Assembly: GCF_000981765.1 (NCBI RefSeq)
Contig: NZ_CP010975.1
Location: forward strand, 124,001-188,000
Source: Kangiella geojedonensis
GTDB taxonomy: Bacteria; Pseudomonadota; Gammaproteobacteria; Enterobacterales; Kangiellaceae
Direction of reading: 5' to 3'
Length of the DNA stretch: 64,000 nucleotides
The notes under the pieces are model-generated. The model was not told where the DNA came from. It worked only from the letters and a program-made list of their open reading frames with translations, and ran no database searches. Position 1 is the first letter of the stretch; each line of letters opens with the position of its first letter. Positions 8,272 to 17,117 of this stretch are shown piece by piece. A program made the translations under genes and the position numbers.

Positions 8272-8832
8272 ATGAATTACACACAAGCATCAGAGCTGTG
8301 CCAAGATTTTTTCCCTGACTTAACGCCATCGGAGCTTGCTGGCATGATTCATGGCCTTTTTGGGCATGGTTTTGTGATTGAAAGCGGTCGCTGGCAACAG
8401 CACATGAGTGAGTTCCTTGCATCAGGCGAGCCACTTCCTGAGCCTGCTTTAGAAGGTCTTGAGCAGTTGATTGCATTTTGCCAAAAAGATTACCAGGCTG
8501 ACTCTTTCTCAATAGATTTGATGAAGCCCGAAGATGATTTGCCGTTGGAGCAGCGTGCTAAAGCTGTGGGCGAATGGTGCCAAGGGTACCTAACAGGGTA
8601 CGGTTTGGTGCCTCAGAAAGATGATAAAAAGCTTGAGGACGAGTCGAAAGAAGCGCTCGAGGACATTGGCGAGATTGCCAAGATTGACTTCGAGATGTCA
8701 GAGCCTGATGAAGAAATGGAAAAAGCATTTATGACAGTTTGTGAGCATATCAAAATGTCGGCCTTGCTATTATTTCAAGCGAATCAGCCAGAGCCAATGC
8801 CCGATCCTGAACAGCAGCAACAAATACATTAA
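8272..8832 (+). CDS. UPF0149 (YgfB/YecA) family protein
   Basis: An acidic protein of about 186 residues. The family pattern is clear: an early helix with LTPSELAGMIHGLFGHG, a middle block LPLEQRAKAVGEWCQGYLTGYGL, and the helical acidic tail EALEDIGEIAKIDFEMSEPDEE. YgfB proteins lie upstream of pepP-ubiH in gammaproteobacteria, exactly as here. The biochemical function is unknown; in Pseudomonas a homologue affects beta-lactam tolerance. The frame also allows an ATG at 8254; I took the one at 8272, which opens nearer the conserved region. Neither has a clear ribosome site. Confidence 0.85.
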   Translation: MNYTQASELCQDFFPDLTPSELAGMIHGLFGHGFVIESGRWQQHMSEFLASGEPLPEPALEGLEQLIAFCQKDYQADSFSIDLMKPEDDLPLEQRAKAVGEWCQGYLTGYGLVPQKDDKKLEDESKEALEDIGEIAKIDFEMSEPDEEMEKAFMTVCEHIKMSALLLFQANQPEPMPDPEQQQQIH

Positions 8833-8847
8833 CGACACAAGGATTCT

Positions 8848-10170
8848 ATGAGAGCCATTAATTTTGCAGCCCGACGCAAGAAGTTAATGCAATGGATGGG
8901 GCCAAACTCCATCGCTATTTTGCCCGCCGCCGAAGAAAAAGTACGCAGTCATGACGTCAACTTTCCGTTCCGTCAGGACAATAACTTTTGGTATTTGACC
9001 GGTTTTAATGAGCCTGAAGCGGTGATGGTGCTTATTCCAGGGAGAAAGCAGGCCGAATTTATCCTGTTTAATCGTGAGAAAGATATTACTCAAGAGCGTT
9101 GGCATGGCAAACGCTTGGGGCAGGATGGTGCGATTGAGCAGCTGGGAGCAGACGATGCTTTCCCTATTGAGGATATTGATGATATCTTGCCGGGCTTGAT
9201 GGAAGGGCGTGATCGGATCTATTTTGCTTTGGGTGCCAACTCGGAGTTTGATCATAAAGTCATGGAGTGGCGCAGTGAGCTCATGACCTCACCAGCTAAA
9301 CGAACCGGCTCTCCCGGAGAGTTGATTGATATTGGCCACCACCTGCACGATATGCGACTGGTCAAGTCAGCTCCAGAAGTGCAACGCATTCGTCATGCGG
9401 CAAAAGCATCGGCAAAAGCGCATATAGAATTAATGAAGGCTTGTGCTCCAGGTAAAACGGAACGCGACTTAGAAACCGAGCTACACTACCATTTCGCCAA
9501 GGGTGGCTGCCGTTATCCCGCATATCCATCGATTATCGCCTCTGGGGAAAACGCCAACATCCTACATTACATTGAAAATTCGGATGAGCTGAAAGACGGT
9601 GACTTATTATTGGTCGATGCTGGTGGTGAGTTCGAGCATTATGCCTCAGATATTAGCCGAACCATTCCTGTGAATGGCACATACAGTACTGAGCAAGCTG
9701 CCTTATATGATCTGGTTCTAGAAGCTCAGTTGGCTGCTATTGAGATGGTGAAACCGGGCAATCACTGGGATCATATTCATAATAAAGCGGTGGAAGTGCT
9801 GACCAAGGGGTTGGTGGAATTAAAGATTCTTAAAGGTGATCCAGACGATTTAATAAAGCGTGGTGTTTACCGAGAGTTTTACATGCACAAAACCGGACAT
9901 TGGCTTGGCTTAGACGTGCATGATGTCGGCGATTATCATCTGCATGGCGAACCTAGGGTACTGGAACCGGGAATGGTGTTAACGGTTGAACCTGCGCTGT
10001 ATATTCCACAGAACATGACTCGTGTTAATGGCAGTAATATTGCAAAGAAATGGCGCGGTATTGGGATACGAATTGAAGACGATATCCTAGTCACCAGTAA
10101 AGGTTATGACATCCTTTCGAAAGACGTTCCGAAAGCTCGGGATGAGATTGAGCGCCTGATGGCGGGTTAA
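8848..10170 (+). CDS. pepP: Xaa-Pro aminopeptidase P
   Basis: Cytosolic dimanganese peptidase that removes an N-terminal residue preceding proline. It has 440 residues, the usual PepP length. The N-terminal AMP_N domain includes the early motif FRQDNNFWYLTGF. The C-terminal pita-bread domain carries the metal ligands in LLVDAGGEFEHYASDISRT (two Asp), TGHWLGLDVHDVG (His), LTVEPALYIP (Glu) and GIRIEDDILVT (Glu). First of a tight set pepP-ubiH-(unknown)-ubiI, with eight bases before ubiH. Confidence 0.96.
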   Translation: MRAINFAARRKKLMQWMGPNSIAILPAAEEKVRSHDVNFPFRQDNNFWYLTGFNEPEAVMVLIPGRKQAEFILFNREKDITQERWHGKRLGQDGAIEQLGADDAFPIEDIDDILPGLMEGRDRIYFALGANSEFDHKVMEWRSELMTSPAKRTGSPGELIDIGHHLHDMRLVKSAPEVQRIRHAAKASAKAHIELMKACAPGKTERDLETELHYHFAKGGCRYPAYPSIIASGENANILHYIENSDELKDGDLLLVDAGGEFEHYASDISRTIPVNGTYSTEQAALYDLVLEAQLAAIEMVKPGNHWDHIHNKAVEVLTKGLVELKILKGDPDDLIKRGVYREFYMHKTGHWLGLDVHDVGDYHLHGEPRVLEPGMVLTVEPALYIPQNMTRVNGSNIAKKWRGIGIRIEDDILVTSKGYDILSKDVPKARDEIERLMAG

Positions 10171-10178
10171 CACTAGCG

Positions 10179-11402
10179 ATGACGGCAAAACCTAACAATA
10201 CATATCCGGTAGTTATAGTTGGTGGTGGAATGGCCGGCGCTAGCCTGTCTTTGGCATTAGCGCGACAAGGTATTGCTTGTGCGGTGTTTGAAGCTTATGC
10301 CGCTAACATGCCAAGCCAACCCAGCTTTGATGATCGCACCGTCGCTCTTTCAGCCGCGTCATTAAATATTCTGCGTAACCTTGGGGTCGGTGATGACTTT
10401 ATGCGAGTTGCAGAGCCGATCAAACACATCCATGTTTCAGAGCAAAGCCATATAGGCTTTACTCGCCTCAAAGCAAAAGACCATGGTATGGAGCAGCTCG
10501 GTGCTGTCGTTGAAAACTGGCAGCTGGGTAAAGTGTTGCATAAAAACATCGAACAACAGGCGTTGATTGATTGGTTTGCACCGACCAAAGTACTTCAGCT
10601 GGAACAAGATAGCGACAAAGCGCAGTTAACCATTGAGACGTCTGATGGCGAAGTAACTGTCGAAGCATCTTTAGTGGTATTGGCGGATGGCGCACGCTCA
10701 CCCTTACGCAACAGTCTTCACATTGAAAGTGATATTCGTGACTTTGGAACTTCTGCTATTGTTTGTAATGTCGCCACACAGCAAGCGCACCAAGGCTGTG
10801 CCTACGAACGGTTTACTGCCGATGGACCTTTGGCCATGTTGCCTTTGACTCATAATCGGATGGCTTTGGTTTGGTCAAAGCCTAATGATGAAGTGGAGTC
10901 CTATCTCGCTTTATCCGAGCAAGAGTTTGCGACAGCATTAGAAAATGATTTCGGAGCGCGCTTAGGACGCATCACTAAAGTCGGTAAGCGGTTCACTTTC
11001 CCGCTGATTCAACAGCAAGCGGAAACCTTATTTCGAGGGCGCTGTGTGGTGATCGGTAATGCTGCTCAGTCATTGCACCCGATCGCAGGTCAGGGTTTCA
11101 ATCTGGGCTTGCGCGATATCGCTTATTTAAGCCAGTGTTTGGCAGCTGTTGAGGGTGATGATTATGGCGCTTATCAGGTATTAAGAGACTACGAACACAA
11201 GCGACATGCTGATAGAAGTAAAACCGTGTGGATTACGGAATCCCTAGCGCGGTTATTTGCTAATTCGTGGGCTCCGATGTCGATATCAAGAAATTTAATG
11301 CTGAAAGCGCTGGATATTATGCCAGTAGCAAAAGACTTTTTTGCACAGCAAGCCATGGGTTTTAACTTTCAAAACAGTAAGTTGGCAGCCAATGACGAAT
11401 AA
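10179..11402 (+). CDS. ubiH: 2-octaprenyl-6-methoxyphenol hydroxylase UbiH
   Basis: FAD-dependent monooxygenase of aerobic ubiquinone synthesis (ring C1 hydroxylation). It has 407 residues. The FAD dinucleotide fold opens with VVIVGGGMAGASLSLALA, DGARSPLR sits in the middle, and the second FAD motif reads GNAAQSLHPIAGQGFNLGLRD. The Asn in GNAA, instead of Asp, is characteristic of UbiH and separates it from the neighbouring paralogue at 12366. It overlaps the next gene by 11 bases. Confidence 0.93.
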   Translation: MTAKPNNTYPVVIVGGGMAGASLSLALARQGIACAVFEAYAANMPSQPSFDDRTVALSAASLNILRNLGVGDDFMRVAEPIKHIHVSEQSHIGFTRLKAKDHGMEQLGAVVENWQLGKVLHKNIEQQALIDWFAPTKVLQLEQDSDKAQLTIETSDGEVTVEASLVVLADGARSPLRNSLHIESDIRDFGTSAIVCNVATQQAHQGCAYERFTADGPLAMLPLTHNRMALVWSKPNDEVESYLALSEQEFATALENDFGARLGRITKVGKRFTFPLIQQQAETLFRGRCVVIGNAAQSLHPIAGQGFNLGLRDIAYLSQCLAAVEGDDYGAYQVLRDYEHKRHADRSKTVWITESLARLFANSWAPMSISRNLMLKALDIMPVAKDFFAQQAMGFNFQNSKLAANDE

Positions 11403-12357
11403 AATTATCGCTATTTTAGTGGCTGCTGTCATTGCATTATCTATTGTGGCTTATCAGTTGTGGCAGTCCGATGATACAACTGCTTTGCAGCCGGTTGAGC
11501 AGCGACAAAGTGAGCCTGCACGCACGGTTGATGTTACCGATAACCATGAAGAAGAAATACATGATAAGCAGCAAGAGCCACCGGCCGAGGTTGTCATTGA
11601 AGACAGTATGGGCCAAGTGACGGTAAAGACTGGTGACGATGAGCAAAAGCCTGATGAGGAATTGTGCCAATTGATTGATCATTATGACGACTGGTACCCC
11701 AAGGGCGATTCATACGAGTCGGACAAGTTTATGACGGAAGTCAAAACGTGGGCTTTCTCTCGTGGCTATTTTGAGACCGAGTATTCTCAGGGGAGTTTGG
11801 GCATCAAGAAGCAGTCAGATTATGATTACTACGACATTGACGATTTAGAAGAGATGGCTAAAGCTGGCGATTCTATGGCTAATGTTCGGTTAGCCTATCG
11901 TTTATACCTAAAGGGTGATTTAGAGAGTATGGCGCGGGCACAACCTTATTGCGATCGCGCGATCGCCGATGGATACACTGCGCTGGTAATGTGCAAATCG
12001 TCTTATATCACTACTCAGATTTATCAAGAGAAACGAAAGGACGATGATCAAGCGGATCCTGAAAGGCTCAAAGCATTAGAACTGGAATATTCCGCGTGGC
12101 AGAAAGTGTCGGGACGCTTAGGGGATGAGTTAGGCAGTAAGCTCACTGAACATATGTTGCCTGAATTAGAGCATGAGTTCGATCAGGAAACGATAGAGAA
12201 AAATACTGAAGCGTTGATTGATAACATCGAAAGCCAAAGACAGCAGTTAGGAATTAGTGAACGAAAATACCCCCCGATTCCAGAGTTATTGACTTATGTT
12301 TTGGAAAAAGGGGAAGATCCAATGACTGCCTTTAAAGCGTGTTTTGAGGAACAATAA
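11392..12357 (+). CDS. Membrane-anchored hypothetical protein between ubiH and ubiI
   Basis: About 321 residues, family not recognised. The N-terminus MTNKIIAILVAAVIALSIVAY is one membrane segment, probably an uncleaved anchor. A low-complexity acidic linker rich in E, Q and D follows. The rest is a soluble domain containing DLEEMAKAGDSMANVRLAYR and ARAQPYCDRAIADGYTAL, which reads like SEL1/TPR-type helical pairs. The frame is open from 11341, but the ATG at 11392 starts directly at the membrane segment. It overlaps the ubiH stop by 11 bases and ends eight bases before the next hydroxylase, so it belongs to the ubiquinone operon. A periplasmic repeat protein is likely; a role in ubiquinone synthesis is only suggested by position. 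Confidence 0.75.
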   Translation: MTNKIIAILVAAVIALSIVAYQLWQSDDTTALQPVEQRQSEPARTVDVTDNHEEEIHDKQQEPPAEVVIEDSMGQVTVKTGDDEQKPDEELCQLIDHYDDWYPKGDSYESDKFMTEVKTWAFSRGYFETEYSQGSLGIKKQSDYDYYDIDDLEEMAKAGDSMANVRLAYRLYLKGDLESMARAQPYCDRAIADGYTALVMCKSSYITTQIYQEKRKDDDQADPERLKALELEYSAWQKVSGRLGDELGSKLTEHMLPELEHEFDQETIEKNTEALIDNIESQRQQLGISERKYPPIPELLTYVLEKGEDPMTAFKACFEEQ

Positions 12358-12365
12358 GGAAATAA

Positions 12366-13574
12366 ATGACGGTTTCAAGTAATCGACAAGTCACATTAGA
12401 CTATGACGTCATCGTTGTTGGTGGTGGCATGGTGGGCTTGGCGCTAACGGCAAAGTTAGCGCAGCTGGATCTTCGGGTCGCGGTGATTGACCCTAAGCCT
12501 GTGGATCTTGAGTGGGAAAATGGGACGGTTGACTCACGCGTGAGCGCAATTACACGAGCCAGTCAGCGATTATTTCAAAGTATAGAGGCATGGCAGCTGA
12601 TTGATGACCATGACAAGTCCGCTTATCAACGGATGTTTGTGTGGGATGGTGAGTCGTCCAGCGGCAAGATTGAGTTTGATGCGAATTTGATCGCCGAGCC
12701 TAATTTAGGGCATATCATCGAAAACCGTGTGTTAAGGCGTGCGTTATTTCAGTCAATTGAAAGAGAGCGTCATATCGATTGGCTGTGTCCTGAGAAGTGC
12801 CAGGCAGTTGATTACCAAGACAATTATGCAGAACTTACCTTAGCCTCAGGTAAGAGGATGAAGGCCTCGCTATTGGTTGCTGCCGATGGTGCTTTTTCAT
12901 GGTTACGTAAAGCCAGCGACATTGGGCAAGAGCAAAACGCGTATGGACATAAAGCGATTGTATGTACCGTTAAAACAGAAAAGTCGCACCTGCAAACCGC
13001 TTGGCAGCGTTTCGATCACCACGGTCCCTTAGCGTTTTTACCCTTGCGTGATTCATCATTATGCTCGATTGTGTGGTCGGTAGATGAGTCTTTTGCCGAA
13101 GAGTTACTGTCTTTAGAGCGTTCAGCTTTTGCCAAGCGACTCACGCAAACTTTTGAATCAACCTTAGGTCAAGTTGAGGTACAGAGTACACCCGTTGCCT
13201 TTCCATTGTTTGAACGAACGGCGGATAGGATGGCACAGCATAGGCTAGCCTTAATCGGCGATGCTGCACACACGATTCATCCACTTGCAGGTCAAGGTGT
13301 GAATCTGGGTTTTTCAGATGCTTTGGCGTTAGCTAAGGCCATTGACGTGTCGCTGAAGAAGGGTGCTGATATTGGTTTAAAGCATCGATTGAGACCTTTT
13401 GAACGTGCCCGCAAGTCTGAAACTAAGGCAATGCAGTTGGCGATGCAGGGCTTTAAGCGATTGTTTGAGAAAGATATACCAGCGGTACAGATGGCACGAA
13501 GCTATGGTCTGGCCGTAACAGATAAACATCCTGTCCTTAAACAAAAGCTGATTCGCAAGGCGATGGGGCTTTGA
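12366..13574 (+). CDS. ubiI: FAD-dependent ubiquinone hydroxylase (UbiI/VisC type)
   Basis: Paralogue of UbiH with 402 residues. It shows VIVVGGGMVGLALTAKLAQ at the N-terminus, the motif VSAITRASQRLF, DGAFSWLRK, and the C-terminal FAD motif LIGDAAHTIHPLAGQGVNLG with the standard GDAA. UbiI hydroxylates the ubiquinone ring at C5. The position directly downstream of pepP-ubiH is the usual one. Distinction from UbiF-type paralogues rests on context and overall look, so the exact ring position is less certain than the enzyme class. Confidence 0.87.
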   Translation: MTVSSNRQVTLDYDVIVVGGGMVGLALTAKLAQLDLRVAVIDPKPVDLEWENGTVDSRVSAITRASQRLFQSIEAWQLIDDHDKSAYQRMFVWDGESSSGKIEFDANLIAEPNLGHIIENRVLRRALFQSIERERHIDWLCPEKCQAVDYQDNYAELTLASGKRMKASLLVAADGAFSWLRKASDIGQEQNAYGHKAIVCTVKTEKSHLQTAWQRFDHHGPLAFLPLRDSSLCSIVWSVDESFAEELLSLERSAFAKRLTQTFESTLGQVEVQSTPVAFPLFERTADRMAQHRLALIGDAAHTIHPLAGQGVNLGFSDALALAKAIDVSLKKGADIGLKHRLRPFERARKSETKAMQLAMQGFKRLFEKDIPAVQMARSYGLAVTDKHPVLKQKLIRKAMGL

Positions 13575-13614
13575 ACAAAGCACTCTATCTATAGAAATTG
13601 TCATAAAACTCTGC

Positions 13615-13647
13615 TTGAAATGACAAATGATAATAATTATCATTTGT
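13615..13647 (+). promoter_or_regulatory. Fur box overlapping the promoter of the iron transporter
   Basis: A 25-bp palindrome at 13623-13647, with 12-base arms (ACAAATGATAAT and its exact complement) around one central base, fits the Fur consensus of GATAAT repeats. A promoter TTGAAA (13615-13620), 17 bases, TATCAT (13638-13643) runs straight through it, so iron-loaded Fur would block RNA polymerase. The controlled gene is the iron-binding lipoprotein at 13686. Confidence 0.9.
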
Positions 13648-13685
13648 GCATTACAATTCTACGGGAAACTCCCAGGATATTTTAA

Positions 13686-14777
13686 ATGAAAACAATGAAT
13701 AATTGGCTTGTGGCGCTAGCAGTTGGATCGGCATTAACACTGACTGCTTGTGATAACTCTGAGCAGGACAAACAAACTGCTGGTGAAGAGCAAAACGTTG
13801 CTGAGACAAAATCTCCAGCTGCTGAAAAGTCAGCCAATGAGCAAAAAGAGATCGTGGTCTACTCGTCACGCAAAGAACACTTGATCAAACCTTTCTTCGA
13901 GCAGTTTACGCAAGAAACGGGGATTCCAGTGGTTTACATTACCGATGGTGCTGCGCCATTGATCAGTCGGCTGAAAGCTGAGGGCGAGCGTTCACCAGCC
14001 GATATTTTGATGACGGTTGATGCCGGTAACTTATGGCAAGCGACTCAGGAAGACATCTTACAGCCGATTGAGTCTGACGTGCTTGAAAATAATATTCCAG
14101 AGAGTCTGCAAGATCCGAATAATGAGTGGTATGGCTTAACGGTTCGTGCGCGTACGATCGTTTATAGTAAAGATCGTGTAAACCCTGAGGAATTAACCAC
14201 TTACGAAGCGCTGGGTGATGAACAGTGGAAAGGCCGTTTGTGCCTAAGAACTTCTAAGAAAGTTTACAATCAATCGCTGGTAGCCATGCTGATCGCACGT
14301 CATGGTGAAGAAAAAGCTCAGCAAATTGTTGAAGGTTGGGTCGGTAACTTAGCGACGGCTCCATTCTCGAACGATACTAAAGTGATGAATGCTATCGAAG
14401 CGGGTGCTTGTGACGTTGGTATTGTGAACACTTACTACTTCGGTCGTCTAGAAAAAGAGAACCCAGAGATTCCTCTAGCCTTATTCTGGCCTAACCAAGA
14501 TACGTCAGGTGTACACGTGAATATTTCTGGTGCAGGCATTACGAAGCACTCTTCTAATGTCGAAAATGCAACAAAGCTGTTAGAATGGCTTTCAAGCGCT
14601 GAAGCGCAACAAATGTACGCGGGCCATAATATGGAATACCCTGCGAACTCAGAGATTAAACCTGTTCCAGAAGTGGAAGCTTGGGGAAGTTTTAAAGCCG
14701 ACGATATCAACTTATCTAAAGCTGGTGAGCTTCAGCCACAAGCCGTCAAAGTGATGGATAGAGCAGGTTATAAATAA
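13686..14777 (+). CDS. Iron(III) ABC transporter substrate-binding lipoprotein (FbpA/FutA type)
   Basis: A 363-residue periplasmic binding protein. The N-terminal signal MKTMNNWLVALAVGSALTLTAC ends in a lipobox (LTAC), so it is probably lipid-anchored. A charged linker follows, then the extracellular solute-binding domain beginning EIVVYSSRKEHLIKPFFEQF. The segment GIVNTYYFGRL holds the paired Tyr that bind Fe(III) in FutA/FbpA proteins. The Fur box upstream supports ferric iron as substrate. A Shine-Dalgarno AGGA lies nine bases before the ATG. The permease gene follows; no ATPase gene is present nearby. Confidence 0.92.
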   Translation: MKTMNNWLVALAVGSALTLTACDNSEQDKQTAGEEQNVAETKSPAAEKSANEQKEIVVYSSRKEHLIKPFFEQFTQETGIPVVYITDGAAPLISRLKAEGERSPADILMTVDAGNLWQATQEDILQPIESDVLENNIPESLQDPNNEWYGLTVRARTIVYSKDRVNPEELTTYEALGDEQWKGRLCLRTSKKVYNQSLVAMLIARHGEEKAQQIVEGWVGNLATAPFSNDTKVMNAIEAGACDVGIVNTYYFGRLEKENPEIPLALFWPNQDTSGVHVNISGAGITKHSSNVENATKLLEWLSSAEAQQMYAGHNMEYPANSEIKPVPEVEAWGSFKADDINLSKAGELQPQAVKVMDRAGYK

Positions 14778-14804
14778 ACCACGACTCATACAAAAAGTTT
14801 AGAC

Positions 14805-16454
14805 TTGCTAAAAAAAGATACATTGAATTCAAGTACAACTGACGCCAGCGTTTACCGCTGGCGTCAGCGTATGGGCGCTTGGTTGCCGGCTGTATTATTA
14901 TCAGCTGTCTTTGCTATTTGTATTATGCCCTTGATACCGCTGCTTGCGTCTTGGGGGCAGGTCGAGGGGGAGTTATGGTCGCATCTATGGCAAACGGAGT
15001 TACCGGAACTCTTCTCGAATACCTTAATTCTTATCGCTTTGGTCGGTTCGGCCAGTTTTATTCTTGGTGTTAGCCTAGCTTGGCTGGTCGTGATGTATGA
15101 CTTCCCCGGCAGGAGTATTTTACAGTGGGGTTTGATGCTGCCTCTGGCCATTCCACCCTATATTTTAGCCTTTGTATTACTTGGCTTTACCGATTTTGGT
15201 GGTCCATTACAACAGTTTCTATTCTCTATAGGTCTAGGTATTGAATGGCTACCTGATATGCGTAACCCGTTGGGAGTAGGGTTGGTTTTTACCTTGTCGC
15301 TATACCCTTATGTGTACCTTCTGATGCGCAGTGCTTTACAGCGTAAAGGGCGCTCCAGTTATGAAAGTGCGCGAACCTTAGGTTACAGCAAAGCCGCGGC
15401 TTTTTGGCGCTTGGTTATACCGTTAACCCGACCAGCCTGGGTCGCCGGCTTGGCCTTAGTGCTGATGGAAACCTTGGCCGACTTTGGTGCGGTTAGTATC
15501 TTTAATTACAACACCTTCACTACAGCAGTCTATAAATCGTGGTATGGCTTCTACAGCCATGGCACCGCCGCCCAGCTGGCTTGCTTATTGCTATTGTTTG
15601 TCAGCATGGCGGTCATCGCGGAAAAGTGGGGGCGTGGTAAGGGGCGTTATGAACAATCTGGAGCAGCGCTGAAGCAGTATCGCCAACGGCTAACGGGTCT
15701 TTGGGGAGTTTTGGCGCAGGTTGGCGCATGGTCTGTGTTCGTTCTAGGCTTTATTTTACCCGTAACTCAGCTACTGTACTGGGTAGTTAGTAGTTTTGAT
15801 CAGCACACAGAAGGAACCATTGATTTATTGCTCAATACCGTCTTGTTGGCAATATTGGCAGCAACGATTACCTTGCTCGTTGCCAGTATTATGGTGTGGG
15901 CTCAACGCCAAAAGCAAACCAAGTCGAGAAGCTTTATGATTGAATTCTCGCAGTTGGGCTATGCTATGCCCGGTACGGTTTTGGCGGTAGGCATCATGAT
16001 GGCACTAAACGGTATTGATAGCTGGATCGCTGACATCATGGATGATCAAAGTCAGTGGCTGGCGACAGGTTTGTTCGCGCTATTGTTGGCTTACGTCATT
16101 CGCTTCTTAAGAATCGGCTATGGGCCATTAGCCAGTTCCATGGGCCAAATTAAGCCAAGCGTGGTTGAAACAGCCGGTATTCTCGGCGCGGGAAAGCGCG
16201 AGAGATTGTTCAGAGTTTATATACCATTACTACGGCCAGGCGTTTTTACTGCGCTCTTGTTGGTCTTTGTTGAAGTTATGAAAGAAATGCCAGCGACCCT
16301 GATATTGCGTACCTATGGCTGGGACACCTTAGCGGTACGGATCTACGAACTCAGCGCTGAAGGCCAGTGGGAACTGACCTCATTACCTGCGATTATGTTG
16401 GTCGCTGTGGGTGTTATTCCGGTCATTTTACTGATCAAAAAGAGTGATCTTTAG
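14805..16454 (+). CDS. Iron(III) ABC transporter permease (FbpB type)
   Basis: A 549-residue inner-membrane protein made of two fused permease halves. Each half carries an EAA-type coupling loop: ESARTLGYSKAAAFWRLVIP in the first and ETAGILGAGKRERLFRVYIP in the second. About twelve membrane spans are visible. It forms the channel for iron delivered by the preceding lipoprotein. The start is unsettled. The frame opens at a TTG at 14805 without a ribosome site; another TTG is at 14823; the first ATG is at 14871, directly after a strong hairpin (14840-14866) and before the first membrane span. The partner ATPase must be encoded elsewhere. The 3' end overlaps the convergent lipoprotein gene by 20 bases. 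Confidence 0.9.
   Translation: MLKKDTLNSSTTDASVYRWRQRMGAWLPAVLLSAVFAICIMPLIPLLASWGQVEGELWSHLWQTELPELFSNTLILIALVGSASFILGVSLAWLVVMYDFPGRSILQWGLMLPLAIPPYILAFVLLGFTDFGGPLQQFLFSIGLGIEWLPDMRNPLGVGLVFTLSLYPYVYLLMRSALQRKGRSSYESARTLGYSKAAAFWRLVIPLTRPAWVAGLALVLMETLADFGAVSIFNYNTFTTAVYKSWYGFYSHGTAAQLACLLLLFVSMAVIAEKWGRGKGRYEQSGAALKQYRQRLTGLWGVLAQVGAWSVFVLGFILPVTQLLYWVVSSFDQHTEGTIDLLLNTVLLAILAATITLLVASIMVWAQRQKQTKSRSFMIEFSQLGYAMPGTVLAVGIMMALNGIDSWIADIMDDQSQWLATGLFALLLAYVIRFLRIGYGPLASSMGQIKPSVVETAGILGAGKRERLFRVYIPLLRPGVFTALLLVFVEVMKEMPATLILRTYGWDTLAVRIYELSAEGQWELTSLPAIMLVAVGVIPVILLIKKSDL
14840..14866 (+). promoter_or_regulatory. Strong hairpin at the junction of the iron binding-protein and permease genes
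   Basis: A perfect 11-bp stem (TGACGCCAGCG / CGCTGGCGTCA) with a 5-nt loop and no U-tract. It lies 60-90 bases past the lipoprotein stop and ends four bases before ATG 14871. Such hairpins often protect the upstream mRNA and lower permease expression relative to binding protein. It could also mask permease translation. It is coding if the TTG start at 14805 is used. Confidence 0.65.
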
Positions 16455-16914
16455 GAAGGTATTCGGAACAGTTCTCTAAATAGCCTATAGGCGGTTGCTG
16501 GTCTTTGTCATCGGTGTATGAGTAAGTCTTAATTTCTACTACCGCTGCTGATTTGGTTGGGTTGTGCTTAGTTGGCTTCCACTCCAGTGAGCGAAATTTC
16601 TTAGCATTAGCAAATAATTGTTGCTTATCTCCAAAGTGGTGAGGAACGGCCATTTCTTCGGTTTCACCATTCTGGTTGACTCCAATTAACATGGTGAAAC
16701 ATGACGGTGTAAATTTGAAGCCAGATGTAACTACATTCACCTGAACTTTGCCATTTTCTTGGCTAACTTGCTCCCACATAGGCTCCGACTTGGTGAGCTG
16801 ACCATCTTGATAGTTAATGTATTGAATTTCAGAGCTCAGTTGTTTTTTTTCTATGAATGAGCTGCATGAAGCGATTGATACGAGTGCTGCTACTCCTAAA
16901 ACTGTAATTTTCAT
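16435..16914 (-). CDS. Small hypothetical lipoprotein
   Basis: About 159 residues. The signal MKITVLGVAALVSIASC ends in a lipobox, predicting a lipid-anchored periplasmic protein. The mature part has KFRSLEWKPTKHNPTKSAAV, faintly like the final strands of TonB C-terminal domains, but I cannot assign it. The frame is open from 16974, but the start at 16914 has a good AAGGA ribosome site about nine bases upstream and begins the signal peptide. Its last 20 bases overlap the convergent permease gene, so the two transcripts run into each other. Confidence 0.75.
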   Translation of the reverse strand: MKITVLGVAALVSIASCSSFIEKKQLSSEIQYINYQDGQLTKSEPMWEQVSQENGKVQVNVVTSGFKFTPSCFTMLIGVNQNGETEEMAVPHHFGDKQQLFANAKKFRSLEWKPTKHNPTKSAAVVEIKTYSYTDDKDQQPPIGYLENCSEYLPKDHSF

Positions 16915-17066
16915 GATTATTATTCCTTTGAGATTTGGACTGTCGAAACTAAACGCTGACAAAAGAAAAGTCAATCTAGAGGGTTGTTATACAGTTAGGT
17001 AATAAGGGAGGCGCTTTTACTGGTCTGACTCTCGCCTTTTGGGTTCTTTTGTCGCTAGAACCTCTG

Positions 17067-17072
17067 TATAAT
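17067..17072 (+). promoter_or_regulatory. -10 box of the gcvT promoter
   Basis: A perfect TATAAT hexamer lies 46 bases before the gcvT ATG. The -35 region is weak (TTCTTT at a suitable distance), suggesting dependence on an activator. I looked for a glycine riboswitch in the leader and saw none. Confidence 0.6.
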
Positions 17073-17117
17073 CATGCGCCATTATGACCACTCAATTGTT
17101 TAAGGATCGGTGTCGTT

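Noticed and set aside
16975-17117. Glycine riboswitch upstream of gcvT
   Set aside because: The leader lacks the conserved aptamer segments of the glycine riboswitch and is short. Only a -10 box is supported.
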